A stretch of 64,000 nt of DNA from Roseburia_D yibonii (GCF_014297335.1 NZ_JACOQH010000007.1:62001-126000); one strand, 5' to 3'; positions 17,969 to 26,888 are shown, counted from the stretch's first letter. Numbers and translations are program-made. Notes: a model not told the origin generated them from the letters alone.

Positions 17969-18961
17969 ATGGCAACGATCAAAGATGTTGCAGCAGAAAC
18001 AGGACTTACGGTCAGCACAGTTTCAAGGGTATTGAACAATCGCGGATATATCAGCGACAAGACCCGGAAAAAAGTATATGACGCGATGAATAAACTGAAT
18101 TATACACCAAACGAGGTCGCGCGTTAGCTCTCCAAAAAGACGAACAATACCATAGGTGTCATTGTCCCGCATATACGGCATCCTTATTTTTCCGAGCTGA
18201 TCAGTAATCTGGAAATGGCTGCGTATGAAAAAAATTATAAGATTTTTATTTTTAATTCCAGAGAGAAACAGGAAAAGGAAAATGAGTATCTGGAAATGTG
18301 TTACAGCAACCGGGTGGCGGGCGTTATCATGTGCAGCGGTTCCGTGCATTTGAATGTATTTGACGGACTGAACATACCGATCGTTACGATCGAGCGTTTC
18401 TTAGAAAACGGGACAGCCGGGGTGGAGTGTGACAATATCCAGGGCGGACGTCTCGCGGCGAAGCATCTGATCGATCTCGGCTGCAGACATCTCATCCATA
18501 TCAGCGGGGTACATGAAACGATGATGCCGGCGGATGACAGGGCGACCGGTTTTTGTGAGATTTGCGAAAGAGAAGGCGTGGATCATAAGATCGTCGAGAC
18601 CAGCGCAAGCCAGTATAACACCCTGGATTATCATCAGATCTTAAAAGAAATGTTGGAAAAAAATCCGGAAACGGACGGGGTGTTCGCAAGCAGTGACCTG
18701 ATCGCGGCACAGTTTCTTCAGATTTGCCATGCGATGTCGATCGCAGTGCCGGACGATATCAAGGTGGTGGGATTTGATGATTCCTACATCGCGTCGGTGA
18801 CCACACCGCAGATCACAACGATCCATCAGCCGATCAAGGAGATGGCACAGAAGGCGATCGAATGCTTGGTGGATTCCGTGGAGGGAAAGATCGTTCCGAC
18901 CAGAACGACGCTTCCGGTCCGGCTGGTGGTCCGGGGGACAACAGATTCGGATAAATTTTAA
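17969..18961 (+). pseudogene. LacI-family sugar regulator with an in-frame amber stop after the DNA-binding domain
   Basis: The 331-codon frame encodes a whole LacI-type repressor except for TAG at codon 53 (18125-18127). Codons 1-52 give the helix-turn-helix and the start of the hinge (MATIKDVAAETGLTVSTVSR, then LNYTPNEVAR); the frame then resumes as LSKKTNNTIGVIVPHIRHPY and a full ligand-binding core to 18961 (VVGFDDSYIASVTTPQITTI). Most relatives have Ser or Ala after ...ARxLSKK here; TCG to TAG is one change. So the gene is either a recent nonsense pseudogene, a sequencing error, or read through. GAGGGT precedes the ATG. It lies between GH32 and fructokinase, and is the expected repressor of the palindrome at 11665. 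If dead, the sucrose operon would be constitutive. Confidence 0.85.
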
Positions 18962-18985
18962 ATGCACAGGTGGAAGGAGAAGAAG

Positions 18986-19969
18986 ATGGAAAATACAAAA
19001 TATGATGTAGTGGCTTTGGGTGAGCTTTTGGTTGATTTTACGGAAAATGGAACAAGTAATCAGGGAAATCCGATCTATGAGGCAAATCCGGGAGGAGCGC
19101 CCTGCAATGTACTTTCCATGTTAAAAAAGCTTGGGCATGAGACCGCGTTTATCGGAAAGATCGGAAATGACATTTTTGGCAGACAGTTAAAAAAGGCTGT
19201 TTCTGATGCGGGGATCGATGTATCGGGACTGGTGATGGATGATGTGGTCAAGACCACGCTGGCGTTTGTCGAGACCAAGCCGGACGGAGACAGGGACTTT
19301 TCCTTTTATCGAAATCCGGGAGCGGATATGATGCTTCAACCGGAAGAAGTGGACGCAGAGCTGATAAAAAAGGCAAAGATTTTTCACATGGGCACCTTGT
19401 CGCTGACACATGAACCGGTGCGCAGCGCGACGAGACGGGCGGTTCAGATCGCAAAAGAGGAAGGTCTTATGATCTCTTTTGATCCGAATATCAGAGAACC
19501 GCTGTGGGAGAGCATGGAAGACGCGAGAGAACAGACCGCCTACGGGCTCTCCGTATGTGATGTGTTAAAGATATCGGATAACGAGATCATGTGGTTTACC
19601 GGTGAGGAAGATTTTGATGCCGGGATAAAGAAGCTGCAGGAGGAATACCAGATCCCGTTGATCCTGCTTTCACTCGGAAGAGAGGGGAGCAGGGCATACC
19701 TTAAAAATTCTGTTACGGAAGCGCGGGCAGAAGTTCCGGCCTTTGTGCGGAAAGATACGATAGAGACGACAGGAGCGGGGGATACGTTCGGAGGCTGCTG
19801 TCTGCACTATGTGTTAGAGCATGGGGAAGGTGATGTGAGAAAGGTGAACTGGAAGGCGGAGGATCTGACCGAAATGCTCACATTCGCGAACAAAGCGGCA
19901 TCGATCATAACGACCAGAAAAGGGGCGCTTGCGGTCATGCCGTCCAGAGAGGAAATTTTAAAAGCGTAG
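18986..19969 (+). CDS. scrK: PfkB-family fructokinase
   Basis: Cytoplasmic sugar kinase, most likely ATP + fructose to fructose-6-phosphate, using the fructose freed by SucP and GH32. Seen: GELLVDF start, the ANPGGAPCNVL substrate-binding motif, and the C-terminal ETTGAGDTFGG signature with catalytic Asp266. Length 327 fits ribokinase-type fructokinases. GGAAGGAGAAG precedes the ATG at 18986; a start at 18962 is in frame but unsupported. It follows the LacI gene by 24 bases in the same transcription unit. Confidence 0.9.
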   Translation: MENTKYDVVALGELLVDFTENGTSNQGNPIYEANPGGAPCNVLSMLKKLGHETAFIGKIGNDIFGRQLKKAVSDAGIDVSGLVMDDVVKTTLAFVETKPDGDRDFSFYRNPGADMMLQPEEVDAELIKKAKIFHMGTLSLTHEPVRSATRRAVQIAKEEGLMISFDPNIREPLWESMEDAREQTAYGLSVCDVLKISDNEIMWFTGEEDFDAGIKKLQEEYQIPLILLSLGREGSRAYLKNSVTEARAEVPAFVRKDTIETTGAGDTFGGCCLHYVLEHGEGDVRKVNWKAEDLTEMLTFANKAASIITTRKGALAVMPSREEILKA

Positions 19970-19988
19970 AAAATTGGGAGAAAATGAT

Positions 19989-21323
19989 ATGCGAAAGAAA
20001 GTCATTATGGCTTTGGCGGTATGCACAGGCCTTGGTTTGTTAAGTCTTTCGGGATGTGCGATCGGAAAGACCAAAGAAGCGACAGAAATTTATTTTTTAA
20101 GCTGTAAGCCGGAAGTAAAGGCGGTATGGGAAGAGGTATCCGAGACCTATGAGAAAGAGACCGGAGTCAAATTAAAGATCCTTACCGCTGCGGACGGAAA
20201 TCATGAACGAACGTTAAAAGCGGAACTTGCGAAAAAGGACGCGCCTACAATGTTTCAGATCAACGGACCGGTAGAGTATGAGAAATGGAAAAACTACTGC
20301 ATGGATTTAAGCGGTACCGATCTGTATTCCTGGATGGTGGACAAGGATATGGCGGTTACGGAAGGTTCCGGTGTATATGGGATCCCGTATGTGGTAGAAG
20401 GATATGGGATCATATATAACCAGTCGATCATGGATCGCTATTTTGCGCTTCCGGATCGCGTGACAACCTATGCGGATATGTCTGAGATCAACAATTTCGC
20501 GAAACTCAAAGAAGTGGTGGAGGATATGCAGGCGCATGCGGGGGAACTCGGGATAGACGGAGTGTTTGCCTCCACTTCACTTGCGCCGGGAGAAAACTGG
20601 CGGTGGCAGACCCACCTTTTGAATGTTCCGGTTTATTATGAATTTCAGGATAAAGGGATCGCGGATGAGGATACCTTAGACTTTACTTACAGTGACAACT
20701 ATAAAAATATCTTTGATCTGTATATTGAGAATTCCTGCACAGACAGGAGCGCGCTTGGGGAAAAGACGGTGGATGATTCCATGACTGAGTTTGCGCAGGG
20801 AAAAGTCGCCATGGTTCAGAACGGAAACTGGGCGTGGACGCAGATCGAGAGCACGGAAGGCAGCGTAGTATCTGAAGATGACGTAAAATATATGCCGATC
20901 TACACCGGGGTCGAAGGTGAGGAGAAACAGGGACTGTGCATCGGTACCGAAAACTTTATCTGTGTCAATTCCCAGGTGAGTGAGGAAAAAAGACAGGCGT
21001 CCATCGATTTTCTCGAGTGGCTTTACAGCTCGGATGAAGGTAAAAAATTTGTGACGGAAGAGTTTGGATTTATTCCTCCGTTTGATACATTTACCGAGGA
21101 TGAATATCCGTCCAATCCGCTTGCGGTAGAAGTGATAAAAGATATGAATGATACCGAAAAAACATCGGTTTCCTGGAATTTTGTGGCATTCCCAAGCCAG
21201 GTGTTTAAAGATGACCTCGGATCCAATCTGCGGGCATACGCTGCTGGCGAACTTGACTGGAACAGTCTTGTGGATACGACAAAGAGCGAATGGCAGACAG
21301 AGAAAAAGGCCGGGGAGGAGTGA
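19989..21323 (+). CDS. Second sugar-binding lipoprotein, without permeases
   Basis: Family-1 solute-binding lipoprotein of 444 residues: signal peptide, lipobox LSGC with Cys23, then EIYFLSCKPEVKAVWEEVSE. It shares layout with the operon's first binding protein (KVAMVQNGNWAWTQIE versus an NGTWAWPN stretch there) but is divergent. No permease or ATPase follows; the next gene, starting 5 bases after the stop, is a chemoreceptor whose ribosome site lies inside this gene. Inference: it either feeds the same importer or acts as a receptor partner for the chemoreceptor. The ATG at 19989 follows GGGAGAAAATG. Confidence 0.88.
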   Translation: MRKKVIMALAVCTGLGLLSLSGCAIGKTKEATEIYFLSCKPEVKAVWEEVSETYEKETGVKLKILTAADGNHERTLKAELAKKDAPTMFQINGPVEYEKWKNYCMDLSGTDLYSWMVDKDMAVTEGSGVYGIPYVVEGYGIIYNQSIMDRYFALPDRVTTYADMSEINNFAKLKEVVEDMQAHAGELGIDGVFASTSLAPGENWRWQTHLLNVPVYYEFQDKGIADEDTLDFTYSDNYKNIFDLYIENSCTDRSALGEKTVDDSMTEFAQGKVAMVQNGNWAWTQIESTEGSVVSEDDVKYMPIYTGVEGEEKQGLCIGTENFICVNSQVSEEKRQASIDFLEWLYSSDEGKKFVTEEFGFIPPFDTFTEDEYPSNPLAVEVIKDMNDTEKTSVSWNFVAFPSQVFKDDLGSNLRAYAAGELDWNSLVDTTKSEWQTEKKAGEE

Positions 21324-21327
21324 TCAT

Positions 21328-22998
21328 ATGAAGACGATAAAGGCAAAAGTCGCGACATTGATCGCGGCAACTTCGGTGCTGCTCATTGTAGCGATTCTCG
21401 CGGTCTCACTTACCGTTATGAAAAAGAATGTGGTAAATATGTGCGAGAACTATCTGTATGATACCTGTGTTTCCGCATCCAATACGCTTTATGAAAGCTT
21501 TTACGGAGATACGGATCAGGTAAATATGGATGTGCGGGTTCAGTACATTTTATATAATGTGGGAATTCAGGACATGGATTCGAGCAAGGCATATCTGGTG
21601 GACAAAAACGGTGAGTTTCTCTATCATGATGATCCGGATATGATCGGTACAACAATGTCCGGGAATCCGGTTATGCAAGACGTACTGGATCAGCTGAACT
21701 CCACAGGAGTTATGCCGCCGGCAGATGTAAAAGAGTGCAGTGTGGACGGCAGCAGGAAATATGTTGCGTATATGTGTACGGTCAATGACTGGGTCGTATA
21801 TGTGGAAGCGGACAAGTCGGATGTTTTAGCTCCGATCACTGCGATCACAACCATTTCGCTGATCGTAGGCGCAGTGCTGATCGCGTTTGCGGTGCTGGTC
21901 GGAATGCTTGTCACCGGAAAGATCACCGGGCCGATCACAAAGCTCACCGCAGTGATCAATGATATATCGGAACTCAATATGACGGGTGAACATGAGGTGC
22001 CGGTCACGAAGGATGAGATCGGTGTGATGGGCGCTGCGGTCGTGCGGATGAAAGAAAAGCTAAACGATATCGTCGGAGAGTTAAACGATATTTCCGGAAA
22101 GCTGGTTTCCGATGCCAATACGCTCTATGACATCTCGGAAAATGTGACAGAGGCATCCACAAATAACTCGGCGACAAATGAAGAGCTTGCGGCGAGCATG
22201 GAGGCGACTTCCCAGTCTACGGAAAATGTTACGAACAATGTCCAGAGCATGAACAGCAACGCGATCGAAGTGGCAAATAAGATCAAAGAAGGAACCAATC
22301 TTACCGCGCATGCGATGGATAAAGCGAAGGAGATCCATGAGAGAACCGGTCAGGCGCGGGAAGAGACGCTTAAATTGTATGAATCGATCAAAGGGACGTC
22401 AGAGCAGGCGATCGTTGAGGCGGGTGAGGTCAAAAAGATCAATGAGCTTGCCAAGGCGATACAGGATATTGCGGATCAGACCACGCTTCTTTCTTTAAAT
22501 GCGTCCATCGAGGCGGCAAGAGCCGGAGAACAGGGAAAAGGTTTTGCGGTTGTGGCGAGTGAGATCGCAAATCTTGCGTCAGAGTCCACGGAAACCGGCG
22601 CAAACATCGTGACGATCGTGGCACAGGTGAACGCGTCAGTGGAAACGCTTACCACCTGCCTTGTTGACACGTTAAAGTTCCTCGAAGATAAGGTAATGAA
22701 TGACTATAACGTATTTATGGAATCTTCGGATGAATACAGCACTACGACGCAGAGCATTGAAGACTTTATGAATCAGGCAAATGGCGAGGTGGATCAGTTA
22801 AGAAGCGCGATAAACAGTATCACAGATGCAATGGATGCGATCAACCGGAACATCAATGAGTGTTCGGTTGGAATCAATGATATCGCAAATAAGACAGCAG
22901 AGGTCGTAGAACTGACCAGTGAGAGCTTTGAACGCTCTACGAACTGTAAGGAATCAGCGGAAGCATTGGAGGATATTACTTCACGGTTCCAGATATAG
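21328..22998 (+). CDS. Methyl-accepting chemotaxis protein coupled to a binding-protein gene
   Basis: Chemoreceptor of 556 residues: TM1 about 10-32, a compact Cache-like extracellular domain (VNMCENYLYDTCVSASNTLY to NDWVVYVEADKSD), TM2 about 170-195, HAMP (TGKITGPITKLTAVINDI), and a signalling hairpin with tip EAARAGEQGKGFAVVASE near 400. It starts 5 bases after the binding-protein stop, with GGGGAGGAG upstream, so both are made from one message. This suggests taxis toward a sugar taken up or sensed by the adjacent lipoprotein. Strong terminator follows. The in-frame ATG at 21148 would overlap the previous gene and is rejected. Confidence 0.93.
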   Translation: MKTIKAKVATLIAATSVLLIVAILAVSLTVMKKNVVNMCENYLYDTCVSASNTLYESFYGDTDQVNMDVRVQYILYNVGIQDMDSSKAYLVDKNGEFLYHDDPDMIGTTMSGNPVMQDVLDQLNSTGVMPPADVKECSVDGSRKYVAYMCTVNDWVVYVEADKSDVLAPITAITTISLIVGAVLIAFAVLVGMLVTGKITGPITKLTAVINDISELNMTGEHEVPVTKDEIGVMGAAVVRMKEKLNDIVGELNDISGKLVSDANTLYDISENVTEASTNNSATNEELAASMEATSQSTENVTNNVQSMNSNAIEVANKIKEGTNLTAHAMDKAKEIHERTGQAREETLKLYESIKGTSEQAIVEAGEVKKINELAKAIQDIADQTTLLSLNASIEAARAGEQGKGFAVVASEIANLASESTETGANIVTIVAQVNASVETLTTCLVDTLKFLEDKVMNDYNVFMESSDEYSTTTQSIEDFMNQANGEVDQLRSAINSITDAMDAINRNINECSVGINDIANKTAEVVELTSESFERSTNCKESAEALEDITSRFQI

Positions 22999-23010
22999 AA
23001 TATATAAGAG

Positions 23011-23061
23011 AAAAACCCTTTTTACCGACAGGATGGCGTACTGGTAAGAAGGGTTTTTTTA
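23011..23061 (+). terminator. Rho-independent terminator ending the sucrose/chemoreceptor unit
   Basis: AAAAACCCTT and AAGGGTTTTTTT form the outer stem with an inner TTACC/GGTAA, followed by T-run. Confidence 0.85.
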
Positions 23062-23081
23062 GATTATTTTTGTGGAAGGAC

Positions 23082-23110
23082 TTGAAATGGAAATTTCATT
23101 AATATATAAT
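23082..23110 (+). promoter_or_regulatory. Promoter of the Xre/RhuM-Fic pair
   Basis: -35 TTGAAA (23082-23087), 17-base spacer, perfect -10 TATAAT (23105-23110). Confidence 0.8.
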
Positions 23111-23112
23111 GA

Positions 23113-23131
23113 TTATACGCAAAGCGTATAA
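23113..23131 (+). promoter_or_regulatory. Inverted repeat, probable Xre operator
   Basis: TTATACGC, AAA, GCGTATAA: perfect 8-bp arms starting 3 bases after the -10, where a bound repressor would block initiation. Autoregulation by the Xre protein encoded just downstream is inferred. Confidence 0.6.
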
Positions 23132-23147
23132 ATCGGGAGGGGAAGAT

Positions 23148-23369
23148 ATGGAATTACAGGATCAGATCATTGCACTCAGGAAAGAAACAAAGATGGGAAG
23201 ACGTGAGTTCGCAGAATATTTTGGAATTCCGTACCGAACATTACAGGACTGGGAGCTGGGAAACCGGAAGATGCCGGAGTATCTTTACAGGCTCATGGCA
23301 TACAAGGTTGAGATGGAAAAGATCGGACAGGCAAAGGAAAAAGGAGAAGGGGCAAATGGACAAAAATGA
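23148..23369 (+). CDS. Small Xre-type helix-turn-helix protein
   Basis: A 73-residue DNA-binding protein; the HTH spans about MGRREFAEYFGIPYRTLQDW, ending with ELGNRKMPEYL. The Lys- and Glu-rich tail is short. GGGAGGGG precedes the ATG at 23148. It overlaps the RhuM-Fic gene by 14 bases, the tight coupling seen in toxin-antitoxin and other paired systems. Likely an autoregulator and possible antitoxin of its partner; the antitoxin role is inference. Confidence 0.8.
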   Translation: MELQDQIIALRKETKMGRREFAEYFGIPYRTLQDWELGNRKMPEYLYRLMAYKVEMEKIGQAKEKGEGANGQK

Positions 23370-24276
23370 AATTGTTCTGTTTGAGACAGAGGATCGGCAG
23401 ATCACGCTTCAGGTGCCGGTGGAGCAGGAGACGGTGTGGCTTACGCAGGCGCAAATGACGGAGTTATTTGGGGTGGATCGAACAGTTATTACAAGGCATG
23501 TGAATAATGTTTTTAAGGAAAAGGAACTGGACAGAGAAAGCAATGTGCAAATTTTGCACGTTGCAAATTCGGATCGTCCCGTGCAGTATTACAACCTCGA
23601 TGTGATCATTTCAGTTGGGTACCGTGTGAAATCAAAACGAGGTGTGGAGTTTCGCAAATGGGCAAATTCTGTATTAAAAAAGTACATATTGCAGGGTTAC
23701 GCCGTGAATAATAATCGTATCAGCCAGCTTGGTGAGGTGATACAGATTATGAAGCGAACGGAGAGCGCATTGGACAGTAAACAGGTGCTTACAGTTATTG
23801 AAAAATACAGCGAGGCACTGGAACTTCTGGATTCTTATGACCATCAGAATATGGAGCGCCCGAGGGGAAATGCGGCGAGTTATGAACTTACCTATGAGGA
23901 GTGCCGGGAGGTGATCTCCAATATGCGTTTCGGCGACGAATCGGAGCTGTTTGGAAAAGAGAAGGATGATTCCTTTAAAGGAAGTATCGGGAACATATAT
24001 CAGTCCTTTGGCGGACAGGAAATTTATCCCACATTAGAGGAGAAGGCGGCTCATCTTTTATATTTTGTAACCAAAAATCACAGCTTTTATGATGGCAATA
24101 AAAGAATTGCGGCAACCATGTTTTTGTATTTCCTGGATAGAAACGGTGTCCTGTTTCTGGATGGAAAGAAACTGATCGATGATCATACACTGGTCGCACT
24201 TACGATTATGATCGCAGAGTCAAGACCGGAGGAGATGGAAATGATGATCACGGTCATCTTAAACTGCCTGAAGTAA
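23356..24276 (+). CDS. RhuM-like N-terminal domain fused to a Fic/Doc domain
   Basis: 306 residues. Residues 1 to about 120 match the RhuM (virulence protein) family: ETVWLTQAQMTELFGVDRTV, then YYNLDVIISVGYRVKSKRGV with FRKWA. The C-terminal half is a Fic/Doc fold with the motif HSFYDGNKR at His242, a Doc-like form of HxFx[D/N]xNKR; Fic enzymes transfer AMP or phosphate to target proteins, and Doc phosphorylates EF-Tu. The active-site residues look intact. Overlap with the upstream Xre gene suggests a two-gene toxin-type module with autoregulation. No phage or plasmid genes are next to it. Target and toxicity are unknown. Confidence 0.85.
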   Translation: MDKNEIVLFETEDRQITLQVPVEQETVWLTQAQMTELFGVDRTVITRHVNNVFKEKELDRESNVQILHVANSDRPVQYYNLDVIISVGYRVKSKRGVEFRKWANSVLKKYILQGYAVNNNRISQLGEVIQIMKRTESALDSKQVLTVIEKYSEALELLDSYDHQNMERPRGNAASYELTYEECREVISNMRFGDESELFGKEKDDSFKGSIGNIYQSFGGQEIYPTLEEKAAHLLYFVTKNHSFYDGNKRIAATMFLYFLDRNGVLFLDGKKLIDDHTLVALTIMIAESRPEEMEMMITVILNCLK

Positions 24277-24306
24277 ACAGGTAGTGCTACAGCAAGGAGG
24301 AACAGC

Positions 24307-24960
24307 ATGAAAGAAAACTATAAACGGATCGATGTCACATCCTGGAATCGCAGGGAACATTTTCTTTATTATCAAAATACAATCCAGACATCGGAAGCAG
24401 TGACCGTAACCGTGGATGTTACCGAGATCCTGTCCTATGCGCACAGAAGCGGAAGAAAGTTTTATCCGTGCATGGTCTGGGCGGTTTCATCGGTCATCAA
24501 CCGGATGGATGAAATGAAAATGATGCTGGATGACCAGGGAAATCCCGGCGTGTGGGACAGCGTAGTGCCTGTTTATACGGTTTTCCATGAGGAGAGCCAT
24601 ACGTTCAGCGACCTGTGGTGCGACTTTCACGAGGATCTGGATGACTTTTATGATGGTTTCGTGCATACAACAGAGGTATATGGTCATCATGTGGGGATTA
24701 AGGGAAGACCGGATCAGCCGGAAAATTTTTACTGCATCAGCTGTGTGCCGTGGCTTTCCTTTGATGCGGTAAATGTCAGCGCGTCCGGGCAGCCACCGTT
24801 ATTTCCGATCATTACATATGGGAAATATACAATGGATCACGAGGGCAGATACCGGCTGCCGTTTGCGATAAAGATTGCGCATGCGGCGGCAGACGGATAT
24901 CATATTGCGCAGTTTTTTAAAAAACTGCAGGATACGATCGCGGAATTTAAAAATCGGTAA
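24307..24960 (+). CDS. CatA-type acetyltransferase (chloramphenicol acetyltransferase-like)
   Basis: 217 residues, normal for type A chloramphenicol acetyltransferase. Seen: FYPCMVWAVSSVINRMDEM, PVYTVFHEESHTFSDLW, NFYCISCVPWLSFDAVN and the catalytic stretch HAAADGYH (His192, Asp196: HxxxD). True CATs usually have HHxxxDG; here Ala replaces the first His. So the fold is sure but the acceptor is not; some relatives acetylate other small molecules. CAAGGAGGAACAGC precedes the ATG. It lies 30 bases after the RhuM-Fic gene and may be co-transcribed. Confidence 0.8.
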   Translation: MKENYKRIDVTSWNRREHFLYYQNTIQTSEAVTVTVDVTEILSYAHRSGRKFYPCMVWAVSSVINRMDEMKMMLDDQGNPGVWDSVVPVYTVFHEESHTFSDLWCDFHEDLDDFYDGFVHTTEVYGHHVGIKGRPDQPENFYCISCVPWLSFDAVNVSASGQPPLFPIITYGKYTMDHEGRYRLPFAIKIAHAAADGYHIAQFFKKLQDTIAEFKNR

Positions 24961-24998
24961 CACTTATTGCTAAAAAAGTGTCATTTGCCGGATTGGGC

Positions 24999-25027
24999 TT
25001 GTGACAAATACATGTTTAGCGTATCAT
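24999..25027 (+). promoter_or_regulatory. Candidate promoter before a 13-codon ORF
   Basis: TTGTGA (24999-25004), 17-base spacer, TATCAT (25022-25027, five of six). Confidence 0.5.
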
Positions 25028-25059
25028 AAAACAAGAAAAATGCAGGAGGAGAAGAAACG

Positions 25060-25101
25060 ATGTCGTTGAAAGATCATCTGCAGATTTTTGAACTGGGATG
25101 A
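25060..25101 (+). CDS. Possible 13-codon leader or remnant peptide
   Basis: ATG to TGA encoding MSLKDHLQIFELG. It has a near-perfect ribosome site (AGGAGGAG, 8-9 bases upstream) and a plausible promoter, but no homologue is recognised. It may be a leader peptide for spoVT, 110 bases downstream, or the remnant of a lost gene. The 109 bases after it (25102-25210) hold only the spoVT ribosome site. Confidence 0.35.
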   Translation: MSLKDHLQIFELG

Positions 25102-25210
25102 AGTATTTCATTTTCGCTGAGGTGAAATTATAAGGCAGAAAGAATAATTCTTCTGATTTTCCACATAATAACTCCATAGTTTAAACTTAGCAATGGAGGA
25201 AAACAATCAT

Positions 25211-25759
25211 ATGAAAGCCACAGGAATTGTCAGAAGAATAGATGACCTTGGAAGAGTCGTAGTACCAAAGGAGATCAGAAGAACACTGCGTATCCGGGAG
25301 GGAGATCCGCTTGAGATATTTACAGACCGTGAGGGGGAGATCATTTTAAAAAAATATTCCCTGATCGGGGAACTCAGCCAGTATGCAGGGCTTTGTGCGG
25401 AAGCGCTTGCGCAGACGACCGGACAGTTAGTCTGCATCACGGACCGGGATCATGTGGTGGCAGCAGTGGGAGCCGGAAAAAGAGACTTTGAGGGCAAGCC
25501 GATCAGCAAGCAGCTGGAGGGATTCATGGAAGGACGGGGAAGCATGGTCGCGACCGCAGCCGATGAAGACTTTGTCCAGATCACATTGGATGACAGCAGG
25601 GAGCATGGCAACGAAGTGGTCAGTACGATCTTATGCGAAGGCGATGCGGTCGGCGCGGTTGTACTCTATGGCAGAGACGAGAAAAACAAGTTCGGAGATA
25701 CCGAGCAGAAGCTTGCCATGACTGCCGCCACGTTTTTGGGGCGGCAGATGGAGCAGTAA
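25211..25759 (+). CDS. spoVT: SpoVT-type AbrB-family transcription regulator
   Basis: 182-residue regulator of sporulation and stationary-phase genes. N-terminal AbrB swapped-hairpin DNA-binding domain: MKATGIVRRIDDLGRVVVPK, then RRTLRIREGDPLEIF. C-terminal GAF-like domain from about residue 55 (LIGELSQYAGLCAEALAQTT to the end), as in Bacillus SpoVT. The ATG at 25211 follows GGAGG; the upstream in-frame ATG at 25193 would add six residues. It supports a sporulation-capable lineage, although non-sporulating Lachnospiraceae also keep it. Faces nagA with 10 bases between, and no clear terminator. Confidence 0.93.
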   Translation: MKATGIVRRIDDLGRVVVPKEIRRTLRIREGDPLEIFTDREGEIILKKYSLIGELSQYAGLCAEALAQTTGQLVCITDRDHVVAAVGAGKRDFEGKPISKQLEGFMEGRGSMVATAADEDFVQITLDDSREHGNEVVSTILCEGDAVGAVVLYGRDEKNKFGDTEQKLAMTAATFLGRQMEQ

Positions 25760-25769
25760 AAAATGTCTG

Positions 25770-26888
25770 CTAAAATACGGCAATGAGCGAGAGATCTTTG
25801 GAGAGGATCAGAATATCTGCCTCCATGCCGGGCAGAAGCTGTCCGATCGCATACTCCATATGCAGGCTCTTTGCCGGATTTACGGTGACTGCTTTCAGGG
25901 CGGAAACAAGCGGGATGCCGAAAGAAACAGCATTCTGGAAGCAGGAAAACAGGTTTGTGACAGAACCGGCGAGCGTTCCGTCATGAAGTGTTGCGCGGCT
26001 TCCGTTTTTTTCCACGCGCTGTCCGCCGAGCTCGTAGATGCCGTCTTCCATACCACAGGCACGCATGGAGTCGCTGATAAGGATCATGTGGTCTTCCCCG
26101 AACAGGTGGAAGACACTGCGGATCATGGAAGGATGAATGTGAATGCCGTCGCAGATGAGTTCAAGAAAGACATTTTCGGAGGCGGCACAGGCATCCGCTG
26201 CGGCTCCGACGATGCCCGGATTCCGGTGTAAAAACGGCTCCATTCCGTTAAACAGGTGCGTGACATGATCGGCGCCGTGTGAAAATCCGGCAGCTGCCGC
26301 GTCATAGTCAGCGGAAGAATGCCCGAGGGAAACCGAAACTACATCTTTTACCGTGTCGATAAAAGAAAGAGAGCCGGGAAGCTCCGGCGCGAGCGTGACA
26401 AATTTGATACGATCCTGACAGCCATGAAACAGAGAAAAGAACATGGAACTGTCAGGATTTTTTATATGGTCGATCTTCTGGGCGCCTCTCTTTTCGGCAG
26501 AGATAAAAGGACCTTCCATATTGATGCCGGCAACGCGGGAAATGGCGGGATCCGGTACGTCCATAAGATCCGAGGCGGTCTTAAAAATTTCTTTTAGTTT
26601 TTCCGGCGGCAGTGTCATGGAAGTCGGGCAGAACGTGGTAATGCCGCAGGATTTTAAGTAAGCGGCCATACGTTTTAAACCGGAGAGATCCGCGTCACAA
26701 AAGTCGGCACCAACGGCTCCGTGTGTGTGAATGTCGATAAAACCGGGAACGACATAACAGCCCTCCGCGTCAAAGACATCCGGATCGGCGGACGGCAGAG
26801 CTGCCATGATCCGGTGGGAAGTGTCAAATGCGATATCTTTCTTTTCAAATCCGTCTGAAGTAAATACAGATCCGTTTTTTATGATCAT
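25770..26888 (-). CDS. nagA: N-acetylglucosamine-6-phosphate deacetylase
   Basis: GlcNAc-6-P + water to glucosamine-6-P + acetate. 372 residues. Metal and active-site motifs: DIHTHGAVGADF, INMEGPFIS, LGHSSADYD, DHVTHLFNGM, and catalytic Asp in ILISDSMRA. Last gene of the leftward araC-nagB-nagA operon; its start overlaps the nagB stop by 4 bases. It consumes GlcNAc-6-P, probably from GlcNAc released from mucin or milk-type glycans. Confidence 0.95.
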   Translation of the reverse strand: MIIKNGSVFTSDGFEKKDIAFDTSHRIMAALPSADPDVFDAEGCYVVPGFIDIHTHGAVGADFCDADLSGLKRMAAYLKSCGITTFCPTSMTLPPEKLKEIFKTASDLMDVPDPAISRVAGINMEGPFISAEKRGAQKIDHIKNPDSSMFFSLFHGCQDRIKFVTLAPELPGSLSFIDTVKDVVSVSLGHSSADYDAAAAGFSHGADHVTHLFNGMEPFLHRNPGIVGAAADACAASENVFLELICDGIHIHPSMIRSVFHLFGEDHMILISDSMRACGMEDGIYELGGQRVEKNGSRATLHDGTLAGSVTNLFSCFQNAVSFGIPLVSALKAVTVNPAKSLHMEYAIGQLLPGMEADILILSKDLSLIAVF

